Below are positions 8,515 through 17,523 of a stretch of 64,000 bases of DNA, piece by piece. The notes under the pieces are model-generated. The model worked only from the letters and a program-made list of their open reading frames with translations, made no database searches and was not told the DNA's origin. A program made the position numbers and the translations under genes. How positions within the stretch are numbered: the stretch's first letter is position 1; each line of letters begins with the position of its first letter. Source of the DNA: CAVOEB01 sp965249645 (GTDB taxonomy: Bacteria > Pseudomonadota > Alphaproteobacteria > UBA828 > JAPUJA01); assembly GCA_965249645.1 (NCBI GenBank), contig CBDFML010000012.1, positions 620,001 to 684,000 on the forward strand, given 5' to 3'.

Positions 8515-9392
8515 GCCAGATCGCCGTCGAGGAGAAAAACGGCGTCCTCAACCTGCTGCCGACCTTGCCTGTGGGATCCCCCGGCACCGTGGGCGAGCGC
8601 GGCAAACGCAAGCTGCGCAGCTTCAACATCCCGCATATCCCCCACGACGACGTGGTGTTGCCCGAGGAGGTTCAGGGCATCCGCGCCTTCGGTTCGGGGA
8701 GCGAGGTCCAGGCGTTGGCCGACGTCATGGCCGATCACCTGCAGTCCATGCGCAGCAAGCATGCCATCACGCTGGAGCATCTGCGTATGGGAGCGCTCAA
8801 GGGCGTGATCCTCGATTCCGACGGCTCCACCCTCTACGACCTCTATGCCGAGTTCGGTATCGAGGCCAAGACCGTCGCCTTCGGTCTCGACGACGACGAC
8901 ACCGACGTCAAGGCCAAGTGCATGGAAGTGCTGCGCCATATCGAGGACAACCTGCGCGGCGAGTTCATGACCCGGGTCCATGCCCTGGTCAGCCCGGAGT
9001 TCTTCGATGCGCTCACCTCCCACGCCAAGGTCGAGAAGGCCTATGAACGCTGGATGGACGGGGCGGCGCTGCGCGACGACATGCGGGCCGGCTTCACCTT
9101 CGGCGGCATCGCCTTCGAGGAGTACCGCGGCCAGGCCACCGATCAGGATGGCAATGTGCGGCGCTTCATTGCCGAGAACGAGGGCCACGCCTTCCCGCTC
9201 GGCACCGTCGAGACCTTCGCGTCCTACTTCGCGCCGGCCGACTTCAACGAGACCGCCAACACGCTCGGCCAGCAGCTCTACGCCAAGCAGGAGCCGCGCA
9301 AGTTCGAACGCGGCACCGATCTCCACACCCAGTCCAACCCGCTCCCCATGTGCCATCGCCCCGGCGTGCTGGTGAAGCTCACGGCCGAGTGA
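8515..9392 (+). pseudogene. Phage major capsid protein E-like, 5' truncated by IS21
   Basis: About 292 codons remain in frame from 8517 (QIAVEEKNG) to the TGA at 9390-9392. The sequence looks like the lambda gpE family of major capsid proteins: LPVGSPGTVGERGKRKLRSFNIPHI near the start, a central QALADVMADHLQ and LRGEFMTRVHALVSPEFFD region, and a C-terminal GHAFPLGTVETFASYFAPADF with PMCHRPGVLVKL. Roughly 40-50 N-terminal residues are replaced by the IS end. An open frame continues into IS sequence, but that leader is not capsid. Confidence 0.82.
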
Positions 9393-9450
9393 GGTGACGG
9401 CTCCGTTCGGTAGATCGGCGCGCTCCATTGAGCGGAAAAAATTCGAAGCT

Positions 9451-10218
9451 TCATCGGCGCCATGCGAACGAAGCCAGCCGAGGATCGTCTGCAAAGGTTT
9501 CGGGCAAGAATTCCTGCCTCTGCTTCGGGTACACACAGATCGCTTGAGCCCCTGCAGGCCCCAGCCGAATGCGCCATGTCTGTCGGTCGATCGGGCGTGG
9601 TTCTGAAAATACTTTGCAGACAAGAACGGCCAGATTGGCGCCTGCGTCAGGATCGCGTATGGACTCATAACGAATAAGTGCTAGGTCGGCGAGGCGCGCC
9701 GCATCCGCCAGATCCTGGCAGGGCGCGTATTTGATCGGGTCAATCCAGACCGCCCGGTCGGTCGCGAACGGCGGGAGGGTTAGGTCGATGGCGCGATCTG
9801 TGGCGAGGGCGGCTGCGAAAGCGGTGTACTCGGCGGCATCGTTCGGCCACGGAGTCTCCGGCGATTCGGCAAAGAATAGCAGGCGGAGAAACACGATCTC
9901 CGCGATGGCGGTCTCGGGTCTCTCCGATGCGTAGTAGACGCCATGGGTCCGTTCCGCCCTTCGGAATCGAGAACCTTGCGGATAGGTGGTGTCGTAGCGA
10001 AACGGCGTCGCGAGCAGGTAATCCAGGTGCCGGCAGTCTTCGGGGATGACCGGTTTGGTTTTCTCAATTAGCTCCTCCAGGATATTCTGCTCGTCCAGCC
10101 TGTCGACAAGTTTAAGTGTCGAGACCTGATGCTGGGCCTCGACGACACGCCAGCCTTGGCCCTCGTAGCGCCTCGCCTCAGACGAGAGCGCGTCGGGCGT
10201 CCAGATAGTCGATGACAT
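9451..10218 (-). CDS. RES-domain toxin
   Basis: 255 aa. The RES domain is recognised by RFRRAERTHGVYYASERPETAIAE with the Arg, Tyr and Glu that define the family, and a conserved Ser further on. RES toxins degrade NAD+ and stop growth. The N-terminus WRVVEAQHQVSTLKLVD is the usual lead-in. The start at 10218 overlaps the antitoxin gene by 41 bp, so the true start could be slightly internal. Toxin and antitoxin run on the minus strand against the phage late genes, between capsid and head-tail genes, as expected for a passenger (moron) with its own promoter. Confidence 0.88.
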   Translation of the reverse strand: MSSTIWTPDALSSEARRYEGQGWRVVEAQHQVSTLKLVDRLDEQNILEELIEKTKPVIPEDCRHLDYLLATPFRYDTTYPQGSRFRRAERTHGVYYASERPETAIAEIVFLRLLFFAESPETPWPNDAAEYTAFAAALATDRAIDLTLPPFATDRAVWIDPIKYAPCQDLADAARLADLALIRYESIRDPDAGANLAVLVCKVFSEPRPIDRQTWRIRLGPAGAQAICVYPKQRQEFLPETFADDPRLASFAWRR

Positions 10219-10561
10219 CCACGAGTCCTACGATGTTTTGTATCTTCTCGGCAGGACGGTCGCCGAGAACTTCGTTGCCGTTGTTCAGCCATGCACGTGC
10301 CACTTGTGCGTCACCACCGACGATAGCGTCGAGCGACCGAAATAGCCGAACGAACAGGACGGAGAGCTCGAACGGCTTGGTGTTGGCTTCGAGCGTGTAG
10401 GCGTCATTCTTCATGCGGGAAAGCGTCGCTTCGCTCACACCGATGGTCCTGGCAAGTACCTTGCTGGTGACGCCAAGCTGCTCGGCTGCGCGCAAGACAG
10501 CTTTAGTCAAGACGGCTCGTTGGTCCGGCTGTGCGGTGTGTTGCGTGAGATCGAGGGTCAT
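10178..10561 (-). CDS. Xre/MbcA/ParS-type antitoxin of the RES module
   Basis: 127 aa from the ATG at 10561, chosen because AGGAGG lies 5 bases upstream; a GTG 6 bases earlier is also possible. The N-terminal half has a helix-turn-helix (LGVTSKVLARTIGVSEATLSRM). The C-terminal half is the toxin-binding domain with the family pattern FVRLFRSLDAIVGGD, AWLNNGNEVLGDRP and GLVDVIDYLDARRA. It would bind the RES toxin active site and repress the shared promoter. Confidence 0.88.
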   Translation of the reverse strand: MTLDLTQHTAQPDQRAVLTKAVLRAAEQLGVTSKVLARTIGVSEATLSRMKNDAYTLEANTKPFELSVLFVRLFRSLDAIVGGDAQVARAWLNNGNEVLGDRPAEKIQNIVGLVDVIDYLDARRALV

Positions 10562-10585
10562 GCCCACCTCCTATCTATTAAAATA

Positions 10586-10614
10586 TTTATATCATATAAT
10601 TACTGTAGAAACAA
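10586..10614 (-). promoter_or_regulatory. Probable promoter of the antitoxin-toxin operon
   Basis: On the minus strand TTGTTT (10609-10614) and TATAAA (10586-10591) are separated by 17 bases in a strikingly AT-rich stretch inside GC-rich DNA. The transcript would start about 15 bases before the AGGAGG of the antitoxin gene. The AT-rich half-palindromes here could serve as antitoxin operator. Confidence 0.55.
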
Positions 10615-10622
10615 ACATAATC

Positions 10623-10949
10623 ATGCTCGCCTTCGTCGACGCCATCGATCTCCTTTTCACGGACCCTAACATCGGCCGCGATGCCGTCTATACCCCAGAC
10701 GGCGGTGAGCCCGTCACGGTCAGGGTGATCGCCAAACGCCCGGACGAGATCGTCGGCCTCGGCGAGACCCGCATCCATGCCGGCACCGCGCTGTTCGATG
10801 TGCGCGCCTCGGAGATCGCCGAGCCGCGGCCCGGCGACCGGCTCACCGTCGATGACGAGCACTATCTCGTCCAGGGTGAGCCGGTGAGCGATGCGGAGCG
10901 GCTGATCTGGACGCTCGAGGCCTGCCCGGCGGGGGCCGGTCCCGCATGA
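10623..10949 (+). CDS. Phage head-tail joining protein (FII-like)
   Basis: 108 aa from ATG 10623 (MLAFVDAIDLLFTDPNIG); no good Shine-Dalgarno is seen, perhaps because the toxin-antitoxin cassette replaced the original upstream sequence. The length, the VRASEIAEPRPGDRLTVDDEHYLVQGEP core and the place after the capsid gene fit small head-tail connectors of lambda-like phages. The stop overlaps the next start (ATGA, 10946-10949). Confidence 0.7.
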   Translation: MLAFVDAIDLLFTDPNIGRDAVYTPDGGEPVTVRVIAKRPDEIVGLGETRIHAGTALFDVRASEIAEPRPGDRLTVDDEHYLVQGEPVSDAERLIWTLEACPAGAGPA

Positions 10950-11605
10950 AGCTCGCCGCCACCATGGTCGGCTCGCTGAAAGCCGACATGCAGGCCGAGC
11001 TCCGCCGTATCGAGCGCGCCGTACCGGACGGCGTGAAAGCCGCCGGCGACGGTCTCAAAGGGAGCTTGCGCAAGCAGGTGGTCGCCGCCGGACTCGGCGC
11101 CCGGCTGTCGCGCACCTGGCGCGGCAAGACCTATGCGAACAAGGGTCACGACGCCGCGAGTTTCGTCTGGTCGAAGGCGCCGCAGATCGCGTTGGCCTTC
11201 GATAAGGGTGCGGTGATCAAGGGCAAGGGCGGCAATTGGCTCGCCATCCCGACGCCGGCGGCGCCGAAGCGGGGATCGAACGGCAAGCGTATCACGCCGG
11301 CGACGTTTCCGACCGCCCGCCACGGGCCGCTTCGCATGGTCCGCCGGTCGGGCCGTTCGGCGCTGCTGGTGGTCGATGGCGTGCGGGTGAGCGCCCAGAG
11401 CGGGCGGGTGGGCCGGCGCGCCAAGGGCGGCGGGCGCACCAAATCGGGCAGCTTCAAACAGGGCATCGCCACGGTCGCGATGTTCGTGCTGGTGCCGCGG
11501 GTAAAGCTGAAGAAGCGTCTCAATGTCGCCGGCGCCGCCAGGAGTTGGGCACGCAGGTTGCCGAGACTGATCGGCCGTCAGGTGCGGGCGAAGGAACGAG
11601 GCTGA
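10946..11605 (+). CDS. Phage minor tail/neck protein (DUF6441-like)
   Basis: 219 aa, basic, N-terminal segment with helical character (LKADMQAELRRIERAVPDGVKAAGDGLKGSLRKQV) followed by RLSRTWRGKTYANKGHDAASFVWSKAPQI. The sequence resembles the DUF6441 phage family placed between head-tail connector and tail-terminator genes, functionally close to gpZ/HK97 gp10. It overlaps the upstream gene by 4 bp. Function is inferred from position. Confidence 0.65.
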   Translation: MKLAATMVGSLKADMQAELRRIERAVPDGVKAAGDGLKGSLRKQVVAAGLGARLSRTWRGKTYANKGHDAASFVWSKAPQIALAFDKGAVIKGKGGNWLAIPTPAAPKRGSNGKRITPATFPTARHGPLRMVRRSGRSALLVVDGVRVSAQSGRVGRRAKGGGRTKSGSFKQGIATVAMFVLVPRVKLKKRLNVAGAARSWARRLPRLIGRQVRAKERG

Positions 11606-11609
11606 CGCG

Positions 11610-12046
11610 ATGGCGAGCACGACCGAACAAATCCTGACCGCGCTGGCGGACCGGCTGCGTGCCGTGCCGAAGGCCAAGGTCGAGCGTAACACCGCCGCGC
11701 CCGAGCGTCTCCCGCGCGGCGGCCTGATCGTATACTGCGCGACGGCGATCCGGGCGAACCGGAGCAGGCGTTGGGCGGCCTCGGCGGCGTCTATTACGCC
11801 CACGCGGTCGCGATCGAGGTCCATGTCGAGACCGGCGAGGCTTCCGCCCGCGATGCCGCATTCGATGACCTGATCCTGAAGATCGGCGCCGTTCTCGACG
11901 GCGATCTCACTCTCGGCGGCCTTGCCTTCGGCATGACCACTGCCCGGCCCGAGATCGACACCGAAGCGGTAATCGGCGCGCCCGCCATCAAGACCGGCAC
12001 CCTCGAGTGCGTCATCGAGTACGAGAGCGAAACCCCGCTCGGCTGA
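11610..12046 (+). pseudogene. Tail terminator-like protein with a 1-base frameshift
   Basis: The first frame starts at 11610 (MASTTEQILTALADRLRAVP) and is coherent to RLPRGGLIV, about 11727. The second frame then gives RDGDPGEPEQALGGLGGVYYAHAVAIEVHVE and continues to GTLECVIEYESETPLG at 12046. Loss of one base near 11728-11735 explains the break. Joined, the product is about 145 aa, like the tail-completion/terminator (gpU-type) proteins that precede the tail tube. It may be a true lesion or a sequencing indel. Confidence 0.65.
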
Positions 12047-12082
12047 CCCGCCGACACCCACCAGACACGAAGGAGACATCTC

Positions 12083-13347
12083 ATGGCCCGAGCCTATGGT
12101 TCGAGCGCCACGCTGCTGCTCAAACGCGAGACCGCTTACGGTCAGGCGGCGGCCGGTGACTATATCCGCATTCCCTTCAACCGCTGCACGCTGGGCTCCG
12201 AGCAGGGGCTGATCGACGACCCGGTGCTGGGTCAGGGGCGCGACCCCTACGCACCCTTGCAGGACGCGATCAAGGACGAGGGCGAGATCGTCGTGCCCGT
12301 CGATCCCCGCTACCTCGGTATCTGGCTTACCGGATTGTTCGGCGATCCCGTGTCAAACACGGTCGCGGCGGCCGGATATATCGACTTCGCGGTCAACCCG
12401 TCCGATCAGGACACCGTCACTCTGGGCGGCACGGTCTGGACATTCGTCTCTGGAGCAGCCTCCGGCGATGAGACGCAGGTCCAGGCGACGATGACCCAGA
12501 CCATAGACGGGCTCGTCGCCGACCTGAATGCGTCCGCGGACGCCAACATCTCCGATGCCACCTATAGCCGCCCGGCCGGTACCCAGTGTCTTCTGGTTGC
12601 CCATGATACGGCGGGCGCCACGGGCAACGCCTTCGCCCTCGCGGCGTCGGCAGCCATGGTCAGCGGCCCAACGCTCACCGGTGGTGGAAATTCCCACGTA
12701 TTCGCCTCCGGGGACGACGTCCTGCCGAGCTACACCATCGAGGTGGGCCATCCCCAGGTGCCGGCCTACTTCCGGCATACCGGCGTGGTGCTCGATTCCA
12801 TCGCGCTCGAGTTCGTCCGCTCGGGCGCGGCGGCCGCCACCATCCAGTGCGTCGCGCAAGGAGAAGAGCGGTTCGCGGCGAGCCGGGGCGGCACGCCGTC
12901 GAAGTTGGATTTCCGCCGCATCAGCCAGTTCCAGGGTTCGATCAGCCGGCCGGCTCACGGGTCGCCAACCTCACCGCCGGCTCGCTCACCTATGCCAACA
13001 ACCTCGAGAAGATCGAGACCATCCGCTCCGACGGCCTGATCGACGGCGCCGATCCCACCGTCGCCGCACTCACTGGCTCGATCGAGGTCCGGTTCGCGGA
13101 CACGACGCTGATCGATCTGGCCTCGAATGGCGCCCCGGTCGATCTGGAATTCGCCTATGAGATCGAAAGCGGCCTCAAGCTCACCTTCGAGACTCACGAG
13201 GTCTACCTGCCCAAGCCCAAGCTCGCCGTCGAGGGGCCGGGCGGGGTCCAGGCGAGCTTCGACTTCCAGGGTGCGCGCAACGAGACCGAGGGTCGCATGC
13301 TGACCGTGACGCTGATCAACGATCTCGACGGGAGCGACTATTCATGA
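12083..13347 (+). pseudogene. Major tail tube protein, frameshifted near its middle
   Basis: Starts at ATG 12083 after AAGGAGACATCTC. Frame one is coherent to ISRP at about 12950 and frame two resumes with GSRVANLTAGSLTYANNLEKIETIRSDGLIDG to the TGA at 13347; one base is missing in the CCGGCCGG stretch. The joined product is about 420 aa, a phage tail tube fold with GYIDFAVNPSDQDTVTLGG possibly an inserted Ig-like or decoration domain in the middle. It is followed by the tail chaperone, as in other siphoviruses. Confidence 0.7.
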
Positions 13348-13357
13348 GGACCTGGGC

Positions 13358-13867
13358 ATGATCTCACTCGAACGAAAGACCGAGCCTTACGAGCTGACGC
13401 TGCCCTACGGCGTCAGCGTCACGGTGACGCCGCTCACCACCGCCGCCATGGCGGCCGCTCAGGCGGACGCACGGAAGCGTCTCGAGAGCCTGGAGGCGCA
13501 GGCGAGGGAACGGAAGGAGTCGGGGCTCGCCCTCGACGGACTGCCCGACCTAGACGACGACGATGCCCGCGAGGGCCAGTATCAGGCACTGCTGATCCAC
13601 GCACTCGCGGCCCGCCACGTCACCGCCTGGTCGGGCATCGAGGACGATCCGCCTGTCACGCGAGAGAACGTCGCCGCGCTGATGGACCTCTATCCGGTGG
13701 GCGAACGGTTCATTCAGGAGTTCACGCTGCGCCAGGTGCTGCTGGCGTCAGCAAAAAACGCATCCGGGCCCTCTGCCGATGGCATCTCCAGCCCGGCGGC
13801 GGGCCCGGATACTGCGAAACCTGCGAAACAGAAAGCGCGCCCTGCGCCGAAGGCGGCCTCGGCCTGA
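13358..13867 (+). CDS. Tail assembly chaperone, short (gpG-like) form
   Basis: 169 aa, zero-frame product. Acidic and basic helical segments (MAAAQADARKRLESLEAQARERKE) and the position between tail tube and tape measure genes fit gpG-type chaperones that coat the tape measure protein. The C-terminal 40 residues in this frame are Ala/Pro/Lys low complexity. The slippery heptamer at 13753 lies about 130 codons in and gives access to the longer form. Confidence 0.75.
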   Translation: MISLERKTEPYELTLPYGVSVTVTPLTTAAMAAAQADARKRLESLEAQARERKESGLALDGLPDLDDDDAREGQYQALLIHALAARHVTAWSGIEDDPPVTRENVAALMDLYPVGERFIQEFTLRQVLLASAKNASGPSADGISSPAAGPDTAKPAKQKARPAPKAASA

Positions 13868-14115
13868 ACGGCGAGCCCTGCCCCTATCGCGAACACGCGC
13901 CGGTCGCGTTGGAAGAGCACCAGGCCTGGGAGGTGCTGACGGCATCGTTCGGGCAGCTCCGCATCGTGGCGGCCGGCCGGGTCGTGGGAATCGACATGGC
14001 GGCAGCGCTCGCCATCGCCCGGGCGCGCGGCTTCGATGAGAGCATCATCTCAGAGCTGTTGCAGGCGGCCGAGGCTGGGCTGATCGAGGCGATGAACGAC
14101 AAGGACACCCAATAA
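13358..14115 (+). CDS. Tail assembly chaperone, long (gpGT-like) -1 frameshift product
   Basis: Slipping back one base at A AAA AAC (13753-13759) joins the first about 134 residues to an overlapping frame that continues as RIRALCRWHLQPGGG, then a Cys-rich patch (CETCETESAPCAEGG and GEPCPYREH) and a helical domain (WEVLTASFGQLRIVAAGRVVGIDMAA) ending at 14115. The overlapping frame has no start of its own at the junction; the first ATG-like start is at 13909. This is the G/GT arrangement of lambda-like phages. The stop TAA overlaps the tape measure start (TAATG). Confidence 0.72.
13753..13759 (+). promoter_or_regulatory. Programmed -1 frameshift site A AAA AAC
   Basis: Zero-frame codons are GCA AAA AAC; the six A residues allow both tRNAs to re-pair one base back, and the -1 frame is open for about 115 further codons. 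The heptamer is one of the strongest known -1 slippery sequences in bacteria and sits in the gene class where such shifts are conserved. Confidence 0.78.
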
Positions 14116-16910
14116 TGGCCAAGGCCAAACATACCTACGCGGTCCGCCTCGAGGTCGAGGGCGGCAATCGGGTCAAGGCCGATTTGAGATCTGTGGGCGC
14201 GAGCGGCGAGCGCTCGCTCAAGAAGATCGACCGCGCCTCCGACAAGGCCTCGCGCGGGTTAGGCACGCTCAGCGCCCGTGCCTCCGCTCTCCGCCGCCAC
14301 ATGCGGCTGTTGGGCGGTGCGATCGCCGTCGCCGCCGTCGGCCGCGGCTTGCAGCAAATGGTGAAGCTGTATGCGGATTTCGAGACCGGGCTGATCGGCG
14401 TCGGCAAGACAGCGGACCTGTCGGGGGCCGAACTCGAATCCCTGGGCAAGGATATCGATGAGCTTTCCAAGCGTATGCCGGTGGCCACGGACGAGTTGCT
14501 CGCCATCGCCCAAAGCGCCGGCCAGCTCGGGGTCAAAGGCTCCGACAACATCCTGAAGTTTACCGAGACCGTCGCCAAGCTCGGGACGGCGACGGACCTC
14601 AGTGGCGACCAGGCGGCCATGGCGCTCGCCCGCATTCTCAATGTCACCGGCGAGGCGCTGGGCAAGGTTGATGTGCTCGGATCGGTAATCGTCGCTCTCG
14701 GCAATAACTTTGCCGCCACGGAAAGCCAGATCGCCGAGATGGCCACGGAGGTCGCGCGCGGCGCCGCCGTATTCGGGGTGAGCTCCGCTCAAGCTTCGGC
14801 CTTGGCCGCGGCGCTGGCTGCCGTCGGTGTCAAGTCGGAGGTGGCGGGCACGTCCATCGGCCGCATTCTGCGCATGATCGACGCCGCCATCCGTAGCGGA
14901 GGCGAACATCTGGCCATCCTGACGCAGATCACCGGCCGGACTGCGGAAGAGATCAAGGAGCTGTTCCAGAGGGATGCGATGGCTGCGTTCGCGTTGTTCA
15001 TCGACGGTCTAAAGCGGATCGGTGACGCCGGCGGCTCGGTGGCCGATGCCATGGCGGCGCTGGGCTTGGCCGACCAGCGTCTGCTGAAGACCATCCCGGT
15101 GCTGGCGAATCGCGCCGATCTCCTTGCCCAGGCACTCGAAATTGCCAACCGTGAAACCGAGAACGCCACCGCGTTGAACGAGGAAGCGGCAAGGGCGTTC
15201 GCAAGCCTGAACAATCAAACCGAGGTGATGTGGAACAACATCAAATCCCTCGCACGGGCCATCGGTGCGGACCTGGCGCCTGGCGTTAGCGTTGCAGTCC
15301 AGGGGCTGTCCGATCTCGCCAGCGAGGCCGGAGACGCCTACGAGAAGCTCAAGCTCATCGCCGAAGGCGACTTCAACTTCGAGGGGCTCAGCCTCAGCGC
15401 CACGCGACGCCAAGTGGAGGATCTCAGGGAGGAGATGGTCGAGCTGGCGAAAGAGATCAACGCCATGCCCGACATTACGCCGCCGGCCTTCTTCGAGGAC
15501 CCACTGGGCTTCCTCGCGAACATTCCGGCGCGGGTCGTGGACGCGGACCGCGAGAGCAAGATCGAGGAGCTGAACGAGGTCGTCGCCAACTGGCGGCAGT
15601 GGAAGGCGAAGCTCGAGTGGGAACTGGAGCAAGAGCGCAAGCGTCGCGAGAAGCGGGCTGCCGCCAAGACCGAAGACCCCTCCGAGGGCGACCCGGCCGC
15701 GCCCCCGGAGGACATCGCGGCAGCCCAGGAACGTGCACGGCGCCTGTTGCAGATCGAGAAGAGCCTGAACAACCAGTTGTTCCAGTTGCGCTATCAGGGC
15801 GCCGAGCGCATCCGCGAGGAGTACCGGAAACTCGACAACGAGTTGAAGGATCTAGGTAAGGCCGGCGCCGATCCAGAAATGATCGAGCGCCTGCGCTTCG
15901 GCGCGGCGGCGGTGCGCGACGATAAGCTCGCCGAGCTCGCCCGCCGCGAGGATGAGATCGCCGATCGGCGCGCCCAGGCCAATAAGCGCGTTGCCAAGAG
16001 TCTGGGCTTCGAGCTGGAGGCGCTCAGGAAGACCGAGCGGCAACGCTTTGTCGATGTGGCGCTCAGAAGGTTGTCGGCCGAGGCGACCCCGGAGCAGCGC
16101 CAGGAGGTCGAGGCGCTCGCCGGCGCGCTGTTCGACGAACGCCGGGCCCAGGAGGCCCGCGACCAGGCGCGCGCAACCATCGAGGAGCTGAATGCGGAAA
16201 CCGAGGCCCTCACCCAGACCGACCGGCAGCGGTTCGTCAGCCAAGCGTCACGACGGCTCTCGGCCGAGGCGACCGGGGAGCAACGCCGGGAGGTCGAGAG
16301 ATTGGCCGGCGCACTCTACGACGAGAAACAGGCGATCGACCAGGCGGCCCAGGCCTACAAGCGCGCCGAGGATGCGGCCAGGGACTTCGCCCGCGCGGCG
16401 GTCTCGGGTCTCGAAAACGTGCTCACCGGAACCTCGGACCTGAAAAGCGGGTTGCACAGCCTTGCGGTCGAGATCCAGCGCATCTGGTTCCGCTCGCAGG
16501 TCGCGGACCCCCTCGAAGACTTCATCGCCAAGGGCTTCACCCAGCTGCTCGCCGGTGGCATCGGCGACCGGCGTCTGCCGGAGTTCAAGGGGCGCAACTT
16601 CGGAGGAAAATACGCCTCGGGCGGCTCCTTCATGGTCGGCGGCTCCGGCGGTGTGGACTCCCAGCGCGTCTCGTTGCTCGCCAGCCCCAACGAGCGTGTG
16701 ACGGTCGAGACTCCGGCGCAGCAGAGCGCCGGCGCCCAGTCGAGCGTGACGATCAACTTCGCCCCGGCGATCGAAGCCGGCGTCACCCGGGCCGAGGTCG
16801 AGGAATATCTCGAAGGCGTGGCGTATCCGGTATTCGAGGACCGGATGCGCGGCGTCGTGGGCACCGACCTCGGGCGGCCGGGCCGGATGCGCCGCCAGGC
16901 GCGGCGATGA
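14115..16910 (+). CDS. Phage tail tape measure protein
   Basis: 931 aa, the longest phage gene. Residues about 75-420 look like the TP901-type tape measure core (MVKLYADFETGLIGVGKTADLSG, ELLAIAQSAGQLGVKG, MATEVARGAAVFGVSSAQASALAAAL). The middle is coiled-coil rich with two imperfect copies of a TDRQRFVSQASRRLSAEAT-like unit, and the C-terminus resembles the lambda tape-measure tail (SGLENVLTGTSDLKSGLHSLAVEIQ). It sets tail length and later helps DNA entry. The start overlaps the chaperone stop. Confidence 0.9.
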   Translation: MAKAKHTYAVRLEVEGGNRVKADLRSVGASGERSLKKIDRASDKASRGLGTLSARASALRRHMRLLGGAIAVAAVGRGLQQMVKLYADFETGLIGVGKTADLSGAELESLGKDIDELSKRMPVATDELLAIAQSAGQLGVKGSDNILKFTETVAKLGTATDLSGDQAAMALARILNVTGEALGKVDVLGSVIVALGNNFAATESQIAEMATEVARGAAVFGVSSAQASALAAALAAVGVKSEVAGTSIGRILRMIDAAIRSGGEHLAILTQITGRTAEEIKELFQRDAMAAFALFIDGLKRIGDAGGSVADAMAALGLADQRLLKTIPVLANRADLLAQALEIANRETENATALNEEAARAFASLNNQTEVMWNNIKSLARAIGADLAPGVSVAVQGLSDLASEAGDAYEKLKLIAEGDFNFEGLSLSATRRQVEDLREEMVELAKEINAMPDITPPAFFEDPLGFLANIPARVVDADRESKIEELNEVVANWRQWKAKLEWELEQERKRREKRAAAKTEDPSEGDPAAPPEDIAAAQERARRLLQIEKSLNNQLFQLRYQGAERIREEYRKLDNELKDLGKAGADPEMIERLRFGAAAVRDDKLAELARREDEIADRRAQANKRVAKSLGFELEALRKTERQRFVDVALRRLSAEATPEQRQEVEALAGALFDERRAQEARDQARATIEELNAETEALTQTDRQRFVSQASRRLSAEATGEQRREVERLAGALYDEKQAIDQAAQAYKRAEDAARDFARAAVSGLENVLTGTSDLKSGLHSLAVEIQRIWFRSQVADPLEDFIAKGFTQLLAGGIGDRRLPEFKGRNFGGKYASGGSFMVGGSGGVDSQRVSLLASPNERVTVETPAQQSAGAQSSVTINFAPAIEAGVTRAEVEEYLEGVAYPVFEDRMRGVVGTDLGRPGRMRRQARR

Positions 16911-16938
16911 CCGGGTAAGACGGAGAGGACCTTTACAC

Positions 16939-17511
16939 ATGTCGGAAATCGTCTTCCCGTCGGAACTCGGGATATCGGACAGCGGTATCGCGCCGCATCA
17001 CCCCACGCAGGTCGTCCTGACCTCGCCGTTCACCCTGCAGACCCAGACGCTGACGCGCGGACCGGGAACCTGGCGGGGCTCGACGCAATTCGTTCTGGCG
17101 ACCGCCGCGACCGAGGCGCGGGCCCGGGCGGCGGAGGCGTTCATGGCGACGCTCATGGGCCGGGTCAACTGGTGCGAATTGCCCCTGCACCGGCCGAGCG
17201 TCCCGGACGGCCACACCGCGGCGGTGACCGCCGCGATCGTGCTCAGCGACGGCGGCATCGCCCACCGGCTGTCCGGGGCCTTGCCCGTGGAGCCGGGCTA
17301 TTACCTGCGCGTGGACAACCGGGTCTATTGCGTGCGCACCGTCAACGACACGCTGGTGACGCTGGATCCGCAGATGCCGCTCGCGATCGGCGCCGCGGTG
17401 GAGCGGGCCGCGAGCGTTCGCGCCCGCGCGGCGGACCAGCGCACCAGGCTCTCCGAGCGCAAACCCGGCATCTGGGGGCCGTGGCGCTTCGAGTGGGTCG
17501 AGGCAATCTGA
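16939..17511 (+). CDS. Phage minor tail protein, unrecognised family
   Basis: 190 aa with a start after GGAGAGGACC. Beta-rich composition (TQVVLTSPFTLQTQTLTRGPGTWRG) and a C-terminal GIWGPWRFEWVEAI. It lies directly after the tape measure gene, where lambda has gpM, and is the first of several short tail-tip genes. I do not recognise a named domain; the role is inferred from position. Confidence 0.6.
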   Translation: MSEIVFPSELGISDSGIAPHHPTQVVLTSPFTLQTQTLTRGPGTWRGSTQFVLATAATEARARAAEAFMATLMGRVNWCELPLHRPSVPDGHTAAVTAAIVLSDGGIAHRLSGALPVEPGYYLRVDNRVYCVRTVNDTLVTLDPQMPLAIGAAVERAASVRARAADQRTRLSERKPGIWGPWRFEWVEAI

Positions 17512-17523
17512 CAGGAGACGGAC

